This document shows, in pieces, positions 47,369-60,061 of a stretch of DNA of 64,000 nt (positions are counted from its first letter, which is position 1; each line of letters begins with the position of its first letter). Where the stretch lies: contig WTXI01000168.1 in NCBI GenBank assembly GCA_022376515.1, positions 1 to 64,000 of the forward strand, in the 5' to 3' direction. This DNA is from Lactifluus volemus (lineage: Eukaryota > Basidiomycota > Agaricomycetes > Russulales > Russulaceae). Made by a program: the position numbers and the translations under genes. A model generated the notes under the pieces. It had not been told where the DNA came from and did not search any database. It saw only the letters and a list, made by a program, of their open reading frames with translations.

Positions 47369-49811
47369 TCACCTCGCATAAGGGTGGTATCCGTGTTGTC
47401 CACGATTCGTGATCCGAGCAGGCCCCGGGCCTTGATTCATCCCCGGACGACCGCCCCGTCCTGCACCTCCCCCCATCATACCGCCCATAGTCTGCCGCAT
47501 GCCCATACCTCCCATGCCTCCTCCAGCTCCAGCCATCGCAGCAGCGGCAGCAGCAGCCGCTCCCATGCCTCCTCCCGCGACCATACCTCCTCCCATACCC
47601 CCGCCGCTCGCACCTCCCATACCGATCGGTCCCATCCCGAGACGCATCCCACCGACGCCGCCACCCATGCCCATGTTACCAGCCATGCCTCCAGCGGTCG
47701 CCGCCGCCATCGGTGTCATACCAGCTACGCCGCCGCCACTCATTCCCCCCATACCGCCCATACCAAATCGGCCCATGCCCATGCCCATACCCATCATGGG
47801 GTTGAAACCTCCCATCATGCCCATGCCTCCACCCATCATGGCCCCATATGGCGTGCCCATCCCATTCATCATCCGTTGATACATCATGGACATATCGCCC
47901 GCACCCGTGTTGTTCATGGCCATAAACGGCATACTACCGCCCATCGCAGCAGGATTACCGACGGCAGCCTGACCGGCGTTGAAGTTGTTGCCCGGTGAGG
48001 CGACATTATGTCGTTGTTGATCACGCTGGCTACGTGGTTGTGCCGTCTTTACTTCAATCTGAATCGAGAGATCAGACTGGGTACACAGAAAGACACAAAG
48101 CGGAACAAGTACCTGCTTGTCATCAAGGATGAGTCCCAGCTTGCCAACAAGCTGAGAGTCATTGCTGTTGTCCTCAAACGTAACAAACCCGAATCCTTTC
48201 GATCGACCCGTCTCCCGATCGACCATGACCGTGGCATCGACCACCTTTCCGAAGTTGGTAAAGAAGGTGCGCATAGAGTCTGCGGTGGTCTGGGGTGCCA
48301 ACCCGCCCACGAAATATCGCGTATTGCGTAGATGCTCCTCTCGTGGAATCGCCCGTTTTGGGTCAATCTGTCTATATATATCAGAAAAGCAGGGTGAGGT
48401 TCAAAAAGGGCAGCACACAGACGGCCTTTCCATCCAAGAAATGTTCCCGGATCATCACAGCGTTGACTGAAGCTGGATCTTCAAAGGTGAGGAACGCAAA
48501 GCCGCGTGACTTGCCATCCGCGTCCCGGACGATCGTACAGGCGTCGACTTTGCCAAACTCGGAAAAGTAATTTCGCAAGCCCTCTGGTCAAAGATGAAAA
48601 AACAACAACAACAACAAAGAGACGATCACGCGCGCCACCACACGATTCAGAGAGTTAGCAAAATGTTTCAACAATGACATTGGCAAAAGAGGGGGGGGAA
48701 TAAAAGGGTGAAACGAGATAAAGTACCATCTGTTGTATCCCAGGATAAGCCGCCGACAAACATCTTGCTGTAATGAGGTGGCGCATAGTACCGCAACGGA
48801 GGTAATCGACAGAGGTGGAGAGATGCAGAGCAGAGCGTAGGCGTAGGCATAGGCAAAGCAAAGCGACATAGCGGAGAAAGATAGGAGTAAGTGTTGACAT
48901 CTTGGTAGCAAGATATGGAATAAAGAGAATAAGGTGAGGCGCGAGGCCATCCAAGCTAGCCATAACATCGAGGGAGTGTAGCAGAGGGAGAAGACTCTCG
49001 TACGCGTGGACACTACTGCTAAAGTAGTAGCTGGACGCACTGTTTTCCGTAGGACAAGGACACGACTTATAACACACACACTCGCATACGAACAGACATG
49101 ACGGACCGACCACCACGGTGGGGGGGGCAGCCACAGAACGGATAGAATGAGGAGATTGAAGCACGCACCCTTCATCTTTCATCTCTGACGGCCTGACCGG
49201 CCGCGCTTGCCCATCGATAATAACAACAGCTCCTCCTGATGCTGCTAATGCTGCTGACGCCGTACTAGTAGTCGGAGAACCAGACGGAGCGCCGGTCTGG
49301 TTAAATTGGGCGAGACGAGCGGCATCGAGGCGAACCCGTTCCTGACTGGGCGTCTGACGATACGACGACGAAAATTGCTCTGCAACCTGCGCCGAGTACG
49401 ATAAAGGGGTTCCCGCTCCATTCGAATTGGGTTTTGGGGGCAAGGTGGCATCGGCGGAGGACCTTGTCCTGGACGAATCGAGAGTAGGGATGGGTTGAGC
49501 AACGTCAGTTTCGAGAGGTAAGGTGGTAGTGGTAGTGGTGGAGGCGGATGTTGTTGTGGTAGTGGTGGGTGTCGCAAATGAGGGATCGTCCGGGGGAGGT
49601 TCAAGAAATTCGGTTGGGGTAACGTCACCTGAGGGATCAGTTAAGGCTGTAGGGTTTCCAAGAGCAGAAACTGCGAAATCTTCTTCAAACTCGTCACCAT
49701 AAAGGCCTATAATTAACAAGGTGAGGGGGTATTTGTGAAATCGTGATTATGATTGGAGAGTAGCAATTTACCATCGTAGAGGTTGTCGTCGGTGGATTCA
49801 ACCTTCGCCAT
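47369..49811 (-). CDS. Hrp1-like hnRNP with two RRMs and a Gly/Met-rich tail
   Basis: Exons 49,772-49,811, 49,169-49,706, 48,727-48,767, 48,423-48,583, 48,113-48,367 and 47,369-48,058 give 574 residues. The acidic start MAKVESTDDNLYDG is followed by a Thr/Pro-rich linker. RRM1 (about 193-265) has RNP2 KMFVGGLSWDTTD and RNP1 KSRGFAFLTF. RRM2 (about 277-350) has RYFVGGLAPQTT and KGFGFVTF. The tail is rich in Gly, Met and Ala (GMGGM repeats), ends with GRGGRPGMNQ and looks prion-like. The family member Hrp1 binds pre-mRNA in cleavage and polyadenylation and in nuclear mRNA quality control; the role here is inferred. The 41-nt third exon encodes exactly the RNP2 strand. Antisense long open frames in the tail are artefacts of its repetitive codons. 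Confidence 0.9.
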
Positions 49812-50092
49812 ACAAGTTTTAAGGAAGATGAATAAAGGAGAGGGACGGAGAAGAAAAAGACAGGACTTGAAGCCACCTAAAGCTAAGCTTAGCTTGGCAC
49901 AGGGCACTTTGGGCTTTACCTGTGTGAACAAATAATGCCAAATAAGGTTTGGTCCGTGCGTGGTGATACAAGCAACTGTACATATGTTTATCAAACAAAA
50001 AAAAAACAAATTGCGGGGGAATGATCGTTAACAGCGGTAAAACTCTGATTATCCTCAAAAAGAACCGTCCTTCCCTCTCTCCCTGAATACTC

Positions 50093-53000
50093 TCAGTGCA
50101 CCCCATTCACCAATGACATCTGCTGCAGCAGGCGCTGCGTGCGCTCAGCTACCGCGTCGTAGGCGTAGTGCACTGGCTGTTGAGGCCACACTCTATGAGC
50201 CGAGTCCGAGTCCGAGTCGCTTATTCCGCTGTCATCGGGCGCCGTGGCGGCGTTCCTCGCATCGCGCGCGTCAGTACGCTCGTAGAAAATGTCGTCCGGA
50301 TTGAACGCGTCCGCTGCAAGGTTCCGATCAGGAGTAAAAAAAAAAGCGGGGAAACAACTTACGATCCGTCTCTTCCGCCTCTATCAGTCGCCGTTTTCCT
50401 AACGCCTTGGCGCTTGGTCTGATCGGTGTGCGGATACTCTCCTCCTCATTATGGTCGTCTTCGTCATCAACGCTTTCTTTGTTTGTGACAACGATGCCCA
50501 AGGGAGGCAGCGGCGGTTTCGTCGGACCACCATCGGAAGGCATCGTCGGGTTAGCGGTAGGCACGGCGGCGAGTACAGAGGTTCGGCTAAGCCCGCTTCG
50601 CTCAGGGGATGGCGTGTGGGAACGATGCATGACGAGCCCAGGCGAGCGGGGACCATGAGGTGCAGGCGGTGGCAAGGCGAGGGACGGCGGAGGTGTTACA
50701 TAATTTGACTGGTGCTGCTGCTGCTGGACCGGGATTGGCGGCAAAGGGTGCACCTGGCTTGAATGTGTCTGGAGCGCGGTAATCGTCAACTGAGGTGGTT
50801 TTGGGGATGGTGAGGGCGAGGGCGAAGGGCTGCGCGATGATGAACCCAGAACGGGAGGTAGGTCAAGGTGATGAACGTAGCCGCGCTCGTCTACCACATT
50901 CTTCTGTGAAAAAAAAAGGACGTTCACATGCCCAGTTTTACCACGCAAAATGAACAGTAACTCACCGAACGATCTAAGCGTACTTCTTGTCGACTACGTT
51001 CCACCGCCTGACGCTCGATGCCTATTCGTTGAATGTCATCGTGCATCCGCAACACCGACGTAAGCGCCTCGTTGGCTTCGAGCAACGCGCCGAGAAGCTT
51101 TTCCTCTTGCGTCAGTTCCGTCGGCGAGTCGTCTTCACTGCTCTGTTTGTGACGAGCGGTTTTAGTCAGCACATTAGTCGCATTTAGTCCGTTTGGTGAG
51201 TTGCGCCGCCTTAATGTACGCTGCTGCTGTAAAGCTTCACGAGCGGCACGCGAGCGATCCGCTCCTGCGCTCGCCCACGGTATTTGCGCTGCAATCAGAT
51301 CCTGAGAGGTGATGCATTTTCCGTACCATTCCTGAGGTACGCATTCAGCTCCTACATCGCCTCAGACGATCAGATATAGACGCCTAACCTTGACGATGTC
51401 CTTCTCCTCCAAGTCCTCCGGAGATGCAAACGCGAGGGCTTCGGAAAGCACCTGCGCATTCCCATGTGCAAAACGGCATTCTTGAAGCAGTCGTTGCATG
51501 TCTTCCTCTGGCGGTATGACACGCTGTAGCTGACTCTGATCAGACCCATCGCGCTTGGTTCGAGCCGGTTGTGGCGGTGCCTGCGTCTGGGACTGAGGCT
51601 GTGCTGGTGGTGATTGAGGTAATGGTGGCGTTGGAGTGGCCTGAGGCGCAACTAGAAGTGCCTGAGGATGAACTGGGGGCTGATAACCGCCAGTTGCGTT
51701 AGGATTGAGTGTGGAGCTCCGCCGTGGTGAAGGAGGGTTGAACATGGCGTCGTCGTAGTCGAAAGGAACGCCCTGTCAAAAGGGTGACTCGGAATTGGAG
51801 TGATTCCCACGGAGCTAGAGACTCACCTCGTCAGGTTTCCCAGCAGGCTTGACCTTCCTCCAAAGGACACGAAAACTAGATTCGTTTTTTGACGGGGTGG
51901 CGGAGCTGGCATACGCTGCAGCCGCGAGTACATCAAGTAAGCGCTCGCGAACGACGGGTGATGTGCGCTGGGAAGTAAGAACGTCTTCGAGGGTATCCAT
52001 GAACTTGCTTTTCATGCATTGATGAACGAAGAGTTCCGATGAATTTCGAAGCATGATAGCCCAAAGCTGGTGTGGACGAGATTAGAACAAGATGGACAAG
52101 ATTAGGTAGGATGCGCACCCTGGCCGCTGATAGTTGCTGTGACGGTTCGCCATATCTAAAGTTAGTCAAACCAGATTAAGAAAGTCTAGCAAGGAGGGAC
52201 GGAGAAAAACAGACTTGAATTCTTTGCGGAGAGCTTTTGAAGCTTCCTTGGCGTTCGCTTCGGTAGCCGATGCCCGCTCGCAGACCTCGAGGACGACGGC
52301 CCAGTCTTCAGACGAGGTAGCAGTCAAGTAGCCTAAACACAATCGTTGATCAAAAGAAAGAATTGAGCAATAAAAAAAGCGATATACCGATCATCCTCAT
52401 GAGATCCTGTTGACCGTCATGAGTTTCGCGAATTTCCCGTCGGTGATTTTCGCGCTCGTGAGGATTAGCCCAGCTCCAGAAACCACCGCGTTCCTTCTTT
52501 TCTTCACGAATAGAAGCATCGCTCTGCGAAAATACAACGGTGTCGTCATCACGATTGGGGCGTGGGGCGTCGAGATTAACCGGAGGTGGGTTGAACTGGG
52601 GGTTGAGGGCGTTGAGGATACTGACGGCAGCGGGACTGGCGCGGCGCTCCCTCTGGGGTTCCTTGGGTTCCTTGGTGTGAGATGGACGGATGGCATTCGG
52701 TGCTGGGAAGGGAGATCCGGTTCGCGGTGCGGTAATGGGTGGGTTGGCCACTGGGGGGGAAGCTCCTGGAGGTAGGGACGCTAGCGAAGAAGAGCGGGAA
52801 GAGTTTAATGGCATGAGCTTTGCAGCTTCCGGATTTGCGCTAACGTCTGAAGGTAAGACATGCCAACTCTCATCGTCTGAGGCAGGTGTCGGATGGGAGT
52901 CCCGATTCTCGGGAATGGGACGAAGATGATGGAGAGGTTGTATCGACGATTGGTAAGTGGGATGTTGAGGTTGGGATGGAAGAAACTCGTTCTGTGAGGT

Positions 53001-53145
53001 ACGGACGGTAAGTAAAAGGAGGATAAAGGAAAGGAAAGGGAATGACCTCTGGAGTATTGCCAGAAGTTAAGTCTGGGGGGACTTCCCTCGAAGCCGGGGT
53101 GACTTTGGTCAGCTTGGGTCTATCCCTTGTGAATAATTTTCGCAT
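50093..53145 (-). CDS. VHS-GAT-type trafficking adaptor protein
   Basis: Nine exons: 53,047-53,145, 52,388-52,991, 52,215-52,332, 52,119-52,155, 51,827-52,066, 51,389-51,772, 50,966-51,331, 50,363-50,903 and 50,093-50,313, giving 869 residues with consistent phase. The N-terminal third is Pro/Ser-rich (RASPAAVSILNALNPQF). The VHS domain (about 235-365) shows SEDWAVVLEVCERAS, GEPSQQLSAARLWAIMLRNS and LVHQCMKSKF-like strands, and VRERLLDVLAAAAY. A GAT-like helical region follows (EEDMQRLLQECRFAHGNAQV, then EKLLGALLEANEALTSVLRMHDD). The C-terminus is Ser/Pro-rich with acidic clusters. VHS-GAT proteins sort ubiquitinated cargo at endosomes or the Golgi; it resembles yeast Lsb5-type proteins, and no GAE ear is evident. 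The stop lies 282 bp from the Hrp1-B start. Confidence 0.82.
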
Positions 53146-53972
53146 GGGAGATGAAAAGGGGGAATAAAGGGGAGAATAAAAAAGTAAAAAGGGATAATAA
53201 AGGGAAGTGAAGAGGACGAGGCTGAGCGTTGATGGCTGGGATCCCACTTGGGCGCTAACTCGCTAGATCTTCACTTCTGCCCTTTTCGCTGCGGCCAAGC
53301 TACTATACTCTAATACACTCCTCTTCTTTATTTTATTTTATTCCTTTTTTCAATACTTGTAATGATGGATGGGTCAGCATGCAGATAATTTTTAGTTGAC
53401 CTTCCCACATTGTCACATTGTTACCCGGGTACCGTGTGCACTTGGAGCCGTGTCCTCTCAACCTTTCTGGGCAAGTGTCGCAAAATTTATCCGTCTTGGC
53501 TACGTGTTAAGGCTCGCGTGGGGGCTCTGCATCATCATCACATACCGACCGGGGCCGATATAGAGCCAAAGCCCGTCTTGCGGTGGCCACTCGGATGCCG
53601 TCATTACTAATAGTGATCGTCCTTTCACGTTAGCCGACTTGCATAGCCGCGGTGACACATCTCCCGAGGAGTCGACTAAGAGAGCGATTTCCGCGTCCAA
53701 CGTATCAGCGAACTCTCGTAGAATAGCCTTTGCATTACAAGCTCAGTTACAGCAGTTTACAGCACATAGTGTGCGATGTGACTCGTGTGAGATTCGTCTG
53801 TTGAACTGATGATTGATACGCATAAAAGTATAATCATCATCGCTTTTGTATCGCTTTCGGTTCATGGAGGCGGGTCGATGGCCCTCTGCGTCTCCGCGGT
53901 CAGTACTGACCACGCTTCCATATCTTCCAACGGTAATTCCTTCCATCTCGCGTACACCTTGTCATCAAGCGG
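53146..53972. other. Intergenic between VHS gene and Nnf1-like gene
   Basis: The VHS gene promoter is expected here (its start is at 53,145). No coding sequence was recognised. Confidence 0.45.
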
Positions 53973-54787
53973 TCAGCCAAAAAACCCAATCTTCAGCCTC
54001 CACACCAGATAGAAAAAAAGCTTCCGCACCTCGTCAAAAAACGCAAAAATTTCGGCGGTTTTGCCATCCGCCTGATCCTTCACCGCCACGTCCTCCTGGA
54101 CCTCACGGTACAGCTCCATATTTTCCTTCTCCAACTGCGCAAAAATGCAGTATCAAAAATATCAAACATATCGGAAATCGGGATCAGAGTTCCGAAAATA
54201 AATTTTTACTGTAAACTACGCACCTCTGTTAATCTCGCGCGGAGCAAGTCGCGTTCACGCTCAAGACCTGGTATTACCCGTGCACGTACCACCTCACCCG
54301 GTTGCAAATCCGCACGCCAGCGGTCTGGACCTGGCGTCTCGCCGCGCTGTCTTCGTGCACGCGCCTCGGTCACCACTCGATGCAAAATGTCCACGTTTTT
54401 CTGTACATCGTATTGTTCAAACAGTTTGTTCGTGTTGGTCTTTTTTTTTAAAATAAATTTTTTTGGTCATCATCGTTTTGTATGTTTGAAAACGTGACGT
54501 ACGACGATGTGCGTTTCGATAAAGTTCGAAACGGTGTTGAAGACGCCTTCGGCGCCGTTAGGTTGCTCCTCGCACCAGAGCGGAAAACATTCGGAAAAAT
54601 CTTTGTAACTAGATATCAAAAAAAAAAAGAAAAGGTCGTAAGGTTGCGTCTTCCCCAAGGGAAGAAAGAGAGATACGGACGTCCACTTGTGCGCGGCACG
54701 TTGGATCGCAAGTTGAAGAGCCGCATAAAATTGAGTCCATCGTTTGCTCGATGTTGTCGAGTCGATGGGTGCTTCCTGCGATGCCAT
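53973..54787 (-). CDS. Nnf1-like kinetochore protein (Mis12/MIND complex)
   Basis: Four exons: 54,681-54,787, 54,506-54,608, 54,224-54,439 and 53,973-54,134, giving 195 residues, normal for the family. The N-terminus has KRWTQFYAALQLAIQRAAHK. Then comes the Nnf1 core, FSECFPLWCEEQPNGAEGVF, followed by FIETHI and QKNVDILHRVVTEARARR. The C-terminal third is a predicted coiled coil (GLERERDLLRARLTELEKEN). Nnf1 is a subunit of the four-protein Mis12 complex that links centromeric chromatin to the Ndc80 complex. Family recognition rests on the ECFP and EEQ motif plus length and coiled coil. The exon 3 acceptor follows an A-rich rather than pyrimidine-rich tract, so that junction is less certain. 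Confidence 0.68.
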
Positions 54788-57066
54788 GATCCGAGCTGGT
54801 AGGAGAGTTCCGATGGATGGATCAAGTGGTCCGAATAGTTTCCGAAACTAACGCGCGCGCAACGACAAAAAAGTCGCGTCGCGTCGCGCCACCAGCAACG
54901 ATCCACGATCACGGGGTTCAACGTTCAACGTTCAACGTTCATCAGTGGCAATCAACACACAGAAACGAAACTACGTGGAGTCATATTCCCTCCGCACACA
55001 CGCACGCTGAAACGCAGCCGTTGTAAAAAAAAAAAAAAAAAAAAGAACACCCTTACGGAACCTCGACGTTCCGACTTTTGCACAGCCAAAGCTCCAGATG
55101 AGGCTTGAGTGAGATGAAATTGTGCCGCTTTTGCTCGCAAGCGAGCTGCGGAAAACCTCACCCCCCTCCTCCCTTTCCTTAGCCGGAACAGTAGCAGCAG
55201 TGCCTCTTGAAAAGGCTACCTTTTGATCTGCGTTATCCGGGTCACGAAAAGAAAAAAGTTACCAAAGTCACGATCGATCGCGTACTCCTCGGGGAGGAGG
55301 AGTTCTGTACACGGCACAGCAATACATAAATTTTACATCATGCGCAGTCGCGCGAGATGAGGCACAAAGCCACGTTCCGCGCCAAGGGCTGGCCCAGTTT
55401 TACTGTACTGTATGTCGGTCCCGCGGCGGGGTGTTGCTTGGGACCAAATCCATCGCATCGCGTCGTTACAACGACAAGTGATCCAACTATTCCGTGCTTT
55501 ACGTGATGTGGGCACATCAATGGGAATTTCGAACAAATAGTCTCGATGCTAAATCCAGTATATTTTAAGGCGACCCCCATTCATCCGAACTGCGTACAGT
55601 AAGAGCTTGTCCAGTCCCCCCCCCGTGAATGTCTCTACTCGGGGCCACGATGCGCCTTCCCGCTTGTCCGGTACTGTAGTAGACCCCTCGATCACATTAT
55701 GGCGACGCCTGCCCGTGATGCTAATCACAGAGACTATGGCCAAGCATATCCAAGCGACTCGCTAAACAAAAGCAGATTTTATGAGGTGCAGAATGTGGGG
55801 CTGCGGTATGGTGGTATGGCGGTGTCCACCCGTGATCATCGAAAAGTTACCCCAGTATCGTATGCCGTCAAGCGCAAATAGCATTCTTAGGGCTTGGGGG
55901 GGGGGGGGGGATAAAATGATTGGAACCGAAAATTATGCGAGGTTCGCCGTGGGTGCCAGCAAGTCGCTGCTTCTGAAACGGAGCGAGGTTGCCAAACCCA
56001 CGGACGGAGCTACGTTTACATCTCATTAGGTCATCTCTTTCCGTAGGGTGTTAAGGTGGAGCCTTGGCGAAACGTTATAGCGAATATCTCTACCGGATGT
56101 ATATAGTGCCCGTCGACGGTACGGCCTGACAAGAAGAGAACGTGACGGCATGTGGAAGAGACGAGACCCGACTGTATCCACGTCCGCGACGAGGGCTGCA
56201 CTGGACACTCTACTTTGCAACTTGGGGAAGATCGGAAACAGCCAGTTTTACTTGTACTTTCAAGGCTGCCCCAAACCGTTCTCTGCCAAGTTCGGCGGCT
56301 CAAGTTGTTCTCCCGTACAGTATGTAAAGATGAGACCCAAGGCAATATGTACCGGTTACGTAGATGGCCTTCCCGGACTATTTTTTTTTTTTCTCTCGAT
56401 CGGTTCCAGTCATGAGTGGAGTACCTTTGGCGTGAGCACCAACTTACCGATCTGGGAGAAGCCGCTCCTCGTGGAAGACATCGCGTTTCACGATACTATA
56501 CGGTAATAGAAACATCCCTGCTGCGCACCAAATTAGTCAAAAACGGCAGCCGTCCGTGTATAGGAATACAAACCTTTCGATGGGTTCACGAGAAAGTTGC
56601 TGGTTGATAGATTTAGGGAAACGAGATACAGTAAATGCGGGGCAACCGTCTTGGCTAATTTCCCACGCGAATGACATCCGTTCACTTTCTGTCACGGCGT
56701 CCACGATGATAATAGTAATAATGACAGCGGGGACCGAGAACGTCCCGTTAGGATTTCCATCCTAGAAGCCCAACCCAACGGGTGTATCTTTCACGTGGTC
56801 GAGCAGGTGTGTGGTACATTCCGCATTCTCCTACATATGGTCGGGAGCGCCACCGAGTGAGTGGTCGGACACCTGCCGCCGGTGGCGCACGGTGACATGT
56901 CATGTCAAGGCGACCCCATACGTCAGAGCCGACTTCGGCGCGTGTGACCCAATTTGAGGACATTTCATGTCAGCGAACTCTGATTACCGAAAAGTAACGT
57001 AATCGGGGCGTGGGAGTCGAAAACGGGCATCGACAAAGGTGGGTTTCCCCGGTGGGCTCTGGAGTG
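54788..57066. other. 2.3-kb gene-poor interval
   Basis: Short overlapping frames occur on both strands, none with a family motif or intron pattern. Homopolymer runs include A at about 55,026-55,043 and G at about 55,898-55,909. The Nnf1 promoter should lie at its left edge, and the pogo element begins at its right edge. Confidence 0.4.
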
Positions 57067-57068
57067 TA

Positions 57069-57097
57069 CTATATCGTACAGGGTCATCGTCACTACC
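57069..57097 (+). repeat. Left TIR of the pogo-like element
   Basis: A 29-bp perfect inverted match with 60,062-60,090, preceded by TA at 57,067. Confidence 0.95.
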
Positions 57098-57218
57098 ATT
57101 CCGCCGTCAGTGTCACGCACTGTCACATGCGCTATGATTGAAATAATTCAATGTCCGCTAAACGAGGCCAAGCCACGTGTATGGGGGTAAAAACGCGTGT
57201 TATTGGTAGCTATAAAAT

Positions 57219-59850
57219 CTACTGTGTATGACCAGAATTATGAAAAGTGTAGTAATAATTTGGATGAGCAAAGTAATGTGGATGTACTGTCAAGCCAGAT
57301 GGCCCAGGAATCGCTTGCTGTGAAGATGAACTAGGGTCAAAGGGGACAGAAAACATGCCAGTGTGTGAAGATGAACCGGGGATAGGAGACGTGCCAATAT
57401 GTGATGGAATGGGGACAATGGGGATAGAAGATGTGCCACCATGGGAAGGACGCTGGGTGTGATCGTGATGATTCCTCGGATGAATCTGTCTGCGTGAGTT
57501 GAAGAGACCTGAAAACCGGGAGTTGTCAGCGAGATTAGGATTGCTGGCCAGATGTTCCTTGATGCGGTTGGTAAGATCGGAGATAGTGCCCTTCTCAAGA
57601 ACCTGAAGGGCTCGTGCAAGACCAATCAAATCTTCTTTCAGCTTGTACGAGCTAAGTGGCATGGTGTATATTTTTGAGGCGGCGGCTTCACTAATTCGGC
57701 GGTCGCGTTCTGCAGCCTCAGCGATCTTGACCTGCTCCTTCTCCTTCTCCTCCTTCTCCCGGGCTGCAGCTTGTTTTTCCTCCTCAACAAACTCAGTTTC
57801 GAGGTCAGGTGCAACAACGATCCGGCCATTCTTCTTGGCTGACCTGCGCTGATGCCTTTTGTTTGCATTATCCAAGCGTGTCTTCGTGTCTTCGATCATC
57901 CTGAGAGCCAGGGTACAGTGTGAGTTGGCACTCTGCTGTGAAGCGCGTGCGCTTTGCAACGCATACTCCAGCGCACGAACTTGGCCTTGTATGTTCAATG
58001 TGTGGCTGATAAGGGCATCTTTTGACAGTCTCTGTAACTTGTCGAGTGGTATTGGCACAATTGAGCTGTCCATAGCAATGGAGAGTGATCGAGACTGGGA
58101 TCGCGTTGTAGGAAGGGATGGCTGTGATTCGGAGTTGGCGTCCGAGTTGGCATCTGACTCGGAGTCCATTTCCATTTCCGAATCCGAGTTAGATCTGCGC
58201 CGTCTCCTTTTGTCCTGTGGCTTGATGGATTCCATTTCGGCTGAACCTTCTTTTGATGACCCATCAAGTTCATCGTCGGCCATTGTCGCCACTCCCCCCT
58301 CTAGCTCTCCACCAGAGTATATGGTGTCGCAACGTGGCCCTTCTGACTCGCTCACCAGCAGCTGATAACTGTCATCAGAGTCATCCAGGTCACTGTCGCT
58401 ATCACTAGCACAATCAGTCGTGATTGCAACATCGGATGACGGGACTTCACAGGGAAAATTTTCAGGGGCATGGGCTTTTATCGAGAATGCGTTACTTGGT
58501 GCGTAGTCTTCCTCCGTGAAGACATCCGGATTAAATGGCCAGATTCCAGATGATTTGAATGCGTTGGTGATGATGTCATGCGTCATAAACTGATTTCGAA
58601 TCGACATGTATTCATGGACCAAGTTGTAGCGGCTGACTGGGACATTTGTGCTGGTGAGATAGTCTACGTGCGCCTTCCAAATCTGTGCTGTATGGCAGAA
58701 AACTCCTTTATCTAATGGCTGGAGTTGATGTGTACATTTCGAGGGGAAGCACATGAGGATGATCTTGTGATCGCCTTGATTGTCGTAAATTGCTGCCTTG
58801 ATCGCTCGGCACTCATGGGAGTCGTGGCCATCCATCAACAACAGAATCAGTTTTGAGGGATCCTCTGCGGCACTAACAGCAGCAGGTATGAAGACATCGG
58901 CCATCCAAGCCGCTGCTATGTCCCGGTCAGTCCAGCCCGTTTCCGAGTACACGACACTAATTGTATTTGTTAGCTGTGTGCGCAGTATAGAACAGAATGT
59001 GAACCGTACCTGCCCACATTCTCAACCCCTTTTATATCTGGTTCGGGACCTTTTCTGAGGACAAAGGTGGTGGGAGCGACTTCTCCTGCAGCCGAGACGC
59101 ATTCGAGAACCGTGGCAAGCTCCAGATTATCACTCTGAAGCCTGTAATGATTCTTGTGCTTCTTCATGAATAAGAATTTCTTCCGGCCTTGTTTTCGCCC
59201 GCCCCCAAGTTGGATGCCTTTTTCATCCATGTTCCAGATCTGCGAAGCCGGTATGTCCCCATATTTTTCTTTGATCGCAGCAAACTGATCGAAATAATCC
59301 TTCACAGTTGGCTTGTTAAAGTTTTTCCCGCGCGTTGGATCAAGACCGGTCGCTTTTGCTGAGGTGAGCCTGTCACTGTGACGCTTGAGAAAGCGGTTGC
59401 ACCACTGTTTGCCTGGTATCTTCTGACACAGAGTATACACCACATTTCGAAGCGCTTTCATATCGAATGGATCCCCCTCCATGGCCACCTTTTCCAGCCA
59501 CTGCAGTACCACCTCCTCTTCTGCGTTGGTGAGCAAGCGAAGGTCTTCATGTGCAAGGTCTCGACTACGATGTTTGCCCCGAAACCTATCGCTAAGTGTC
59601 GTGCGCCGCACCTGGGATTTAATCATGATGGTAAGTGATGGGAATCCATGCTGCGAGATACGACATGACATACCCCTTCTTCCTTTGCAGCTATTGTCAC
59701 GTTGGAATATTTCCCGGAGTGCAGACCATCAAGGGCACGCTGTATCTTAGTCTCGTAATATGGGTCATAAAGACTACGATGTTGGCGTTGACTGGGCATG
59801 CTCCCAGCACTGTGAATGCGAGTGGTGCAACTAAATGTCTCTGTATCCAT
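57219..59850 (-). CDS. Pogo/Tigger-type transposase with DDE domain and SAP-like C-terminal motif
   Basis: Three exons: 59,674-59,850, 59,010-59,611 and 57,219-58,956, giving 838 residues (821 if translation starts at the ATG at 59,799). An N-terminal helix-turn-helix (SNVTIAAKEEGVRRTTLSDR, across intron 1) and a CENP-B-like second DNA-binding domain (LTNAEEEVVLQWLEKV and KQWCNRFLKRH) precede the catalytic core. The catalytic carboxylates fit SQIWNMDEKGIQLGG, LLLMDGHDSHE and THQLQPLDKGVF. The C-terminal region has an acidic stretch, a Glu/Lys-rich coiled coil, and a SAP-like motif (YKLKEDLIGLARALQVLEKG then LTNRIKEHL). It mobilises the surrounding element by cut-and-paste. No stop or frameshift was seen after removal of the two introns. 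Confidence 0.9.
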
Positions 59851-60061
59851 TTACGGCCTTGCTATCAAAACTCCGACATGCCGTCCAACCGGCAAGAGCA
59901 TCGTGACGTGACATCCACCATAAAATCCAACACTTGTTTATGACCTCTGCGCTGGATAAAAACTTATGCAATGTATAAAGGTTGCTGTCTAGAATACATA
60001 GTTAAATTTTGGTAGAGATTGAACAAGTCGTGTTTGAGTTATTTGAAAGTGACGGTTGCTT

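Larger units (their letters stand above)
43185..49480. repeat. Tandem duplication unit 2 (intact NLR-B plus Hrp1-B)
   Basis: Counterpart of 36,680-43,023. Both genes are intact here, and the Hrp1 gene continues beyond the unit end to 49,811. Confidence 0.88.

Noticed and set aside
54788..57066. Several 60-118 codon frames between Nnf1 and the pogo element
   Set aside because: They overlap each other on both strands, lack domain signals, and splice sites do not extend any of them.
57859..58365. Plus-strand Ser/Asp-rich frame inside the transposon
   Set aside because: Antisense of the acidic and Ser-rich region of the transposase.
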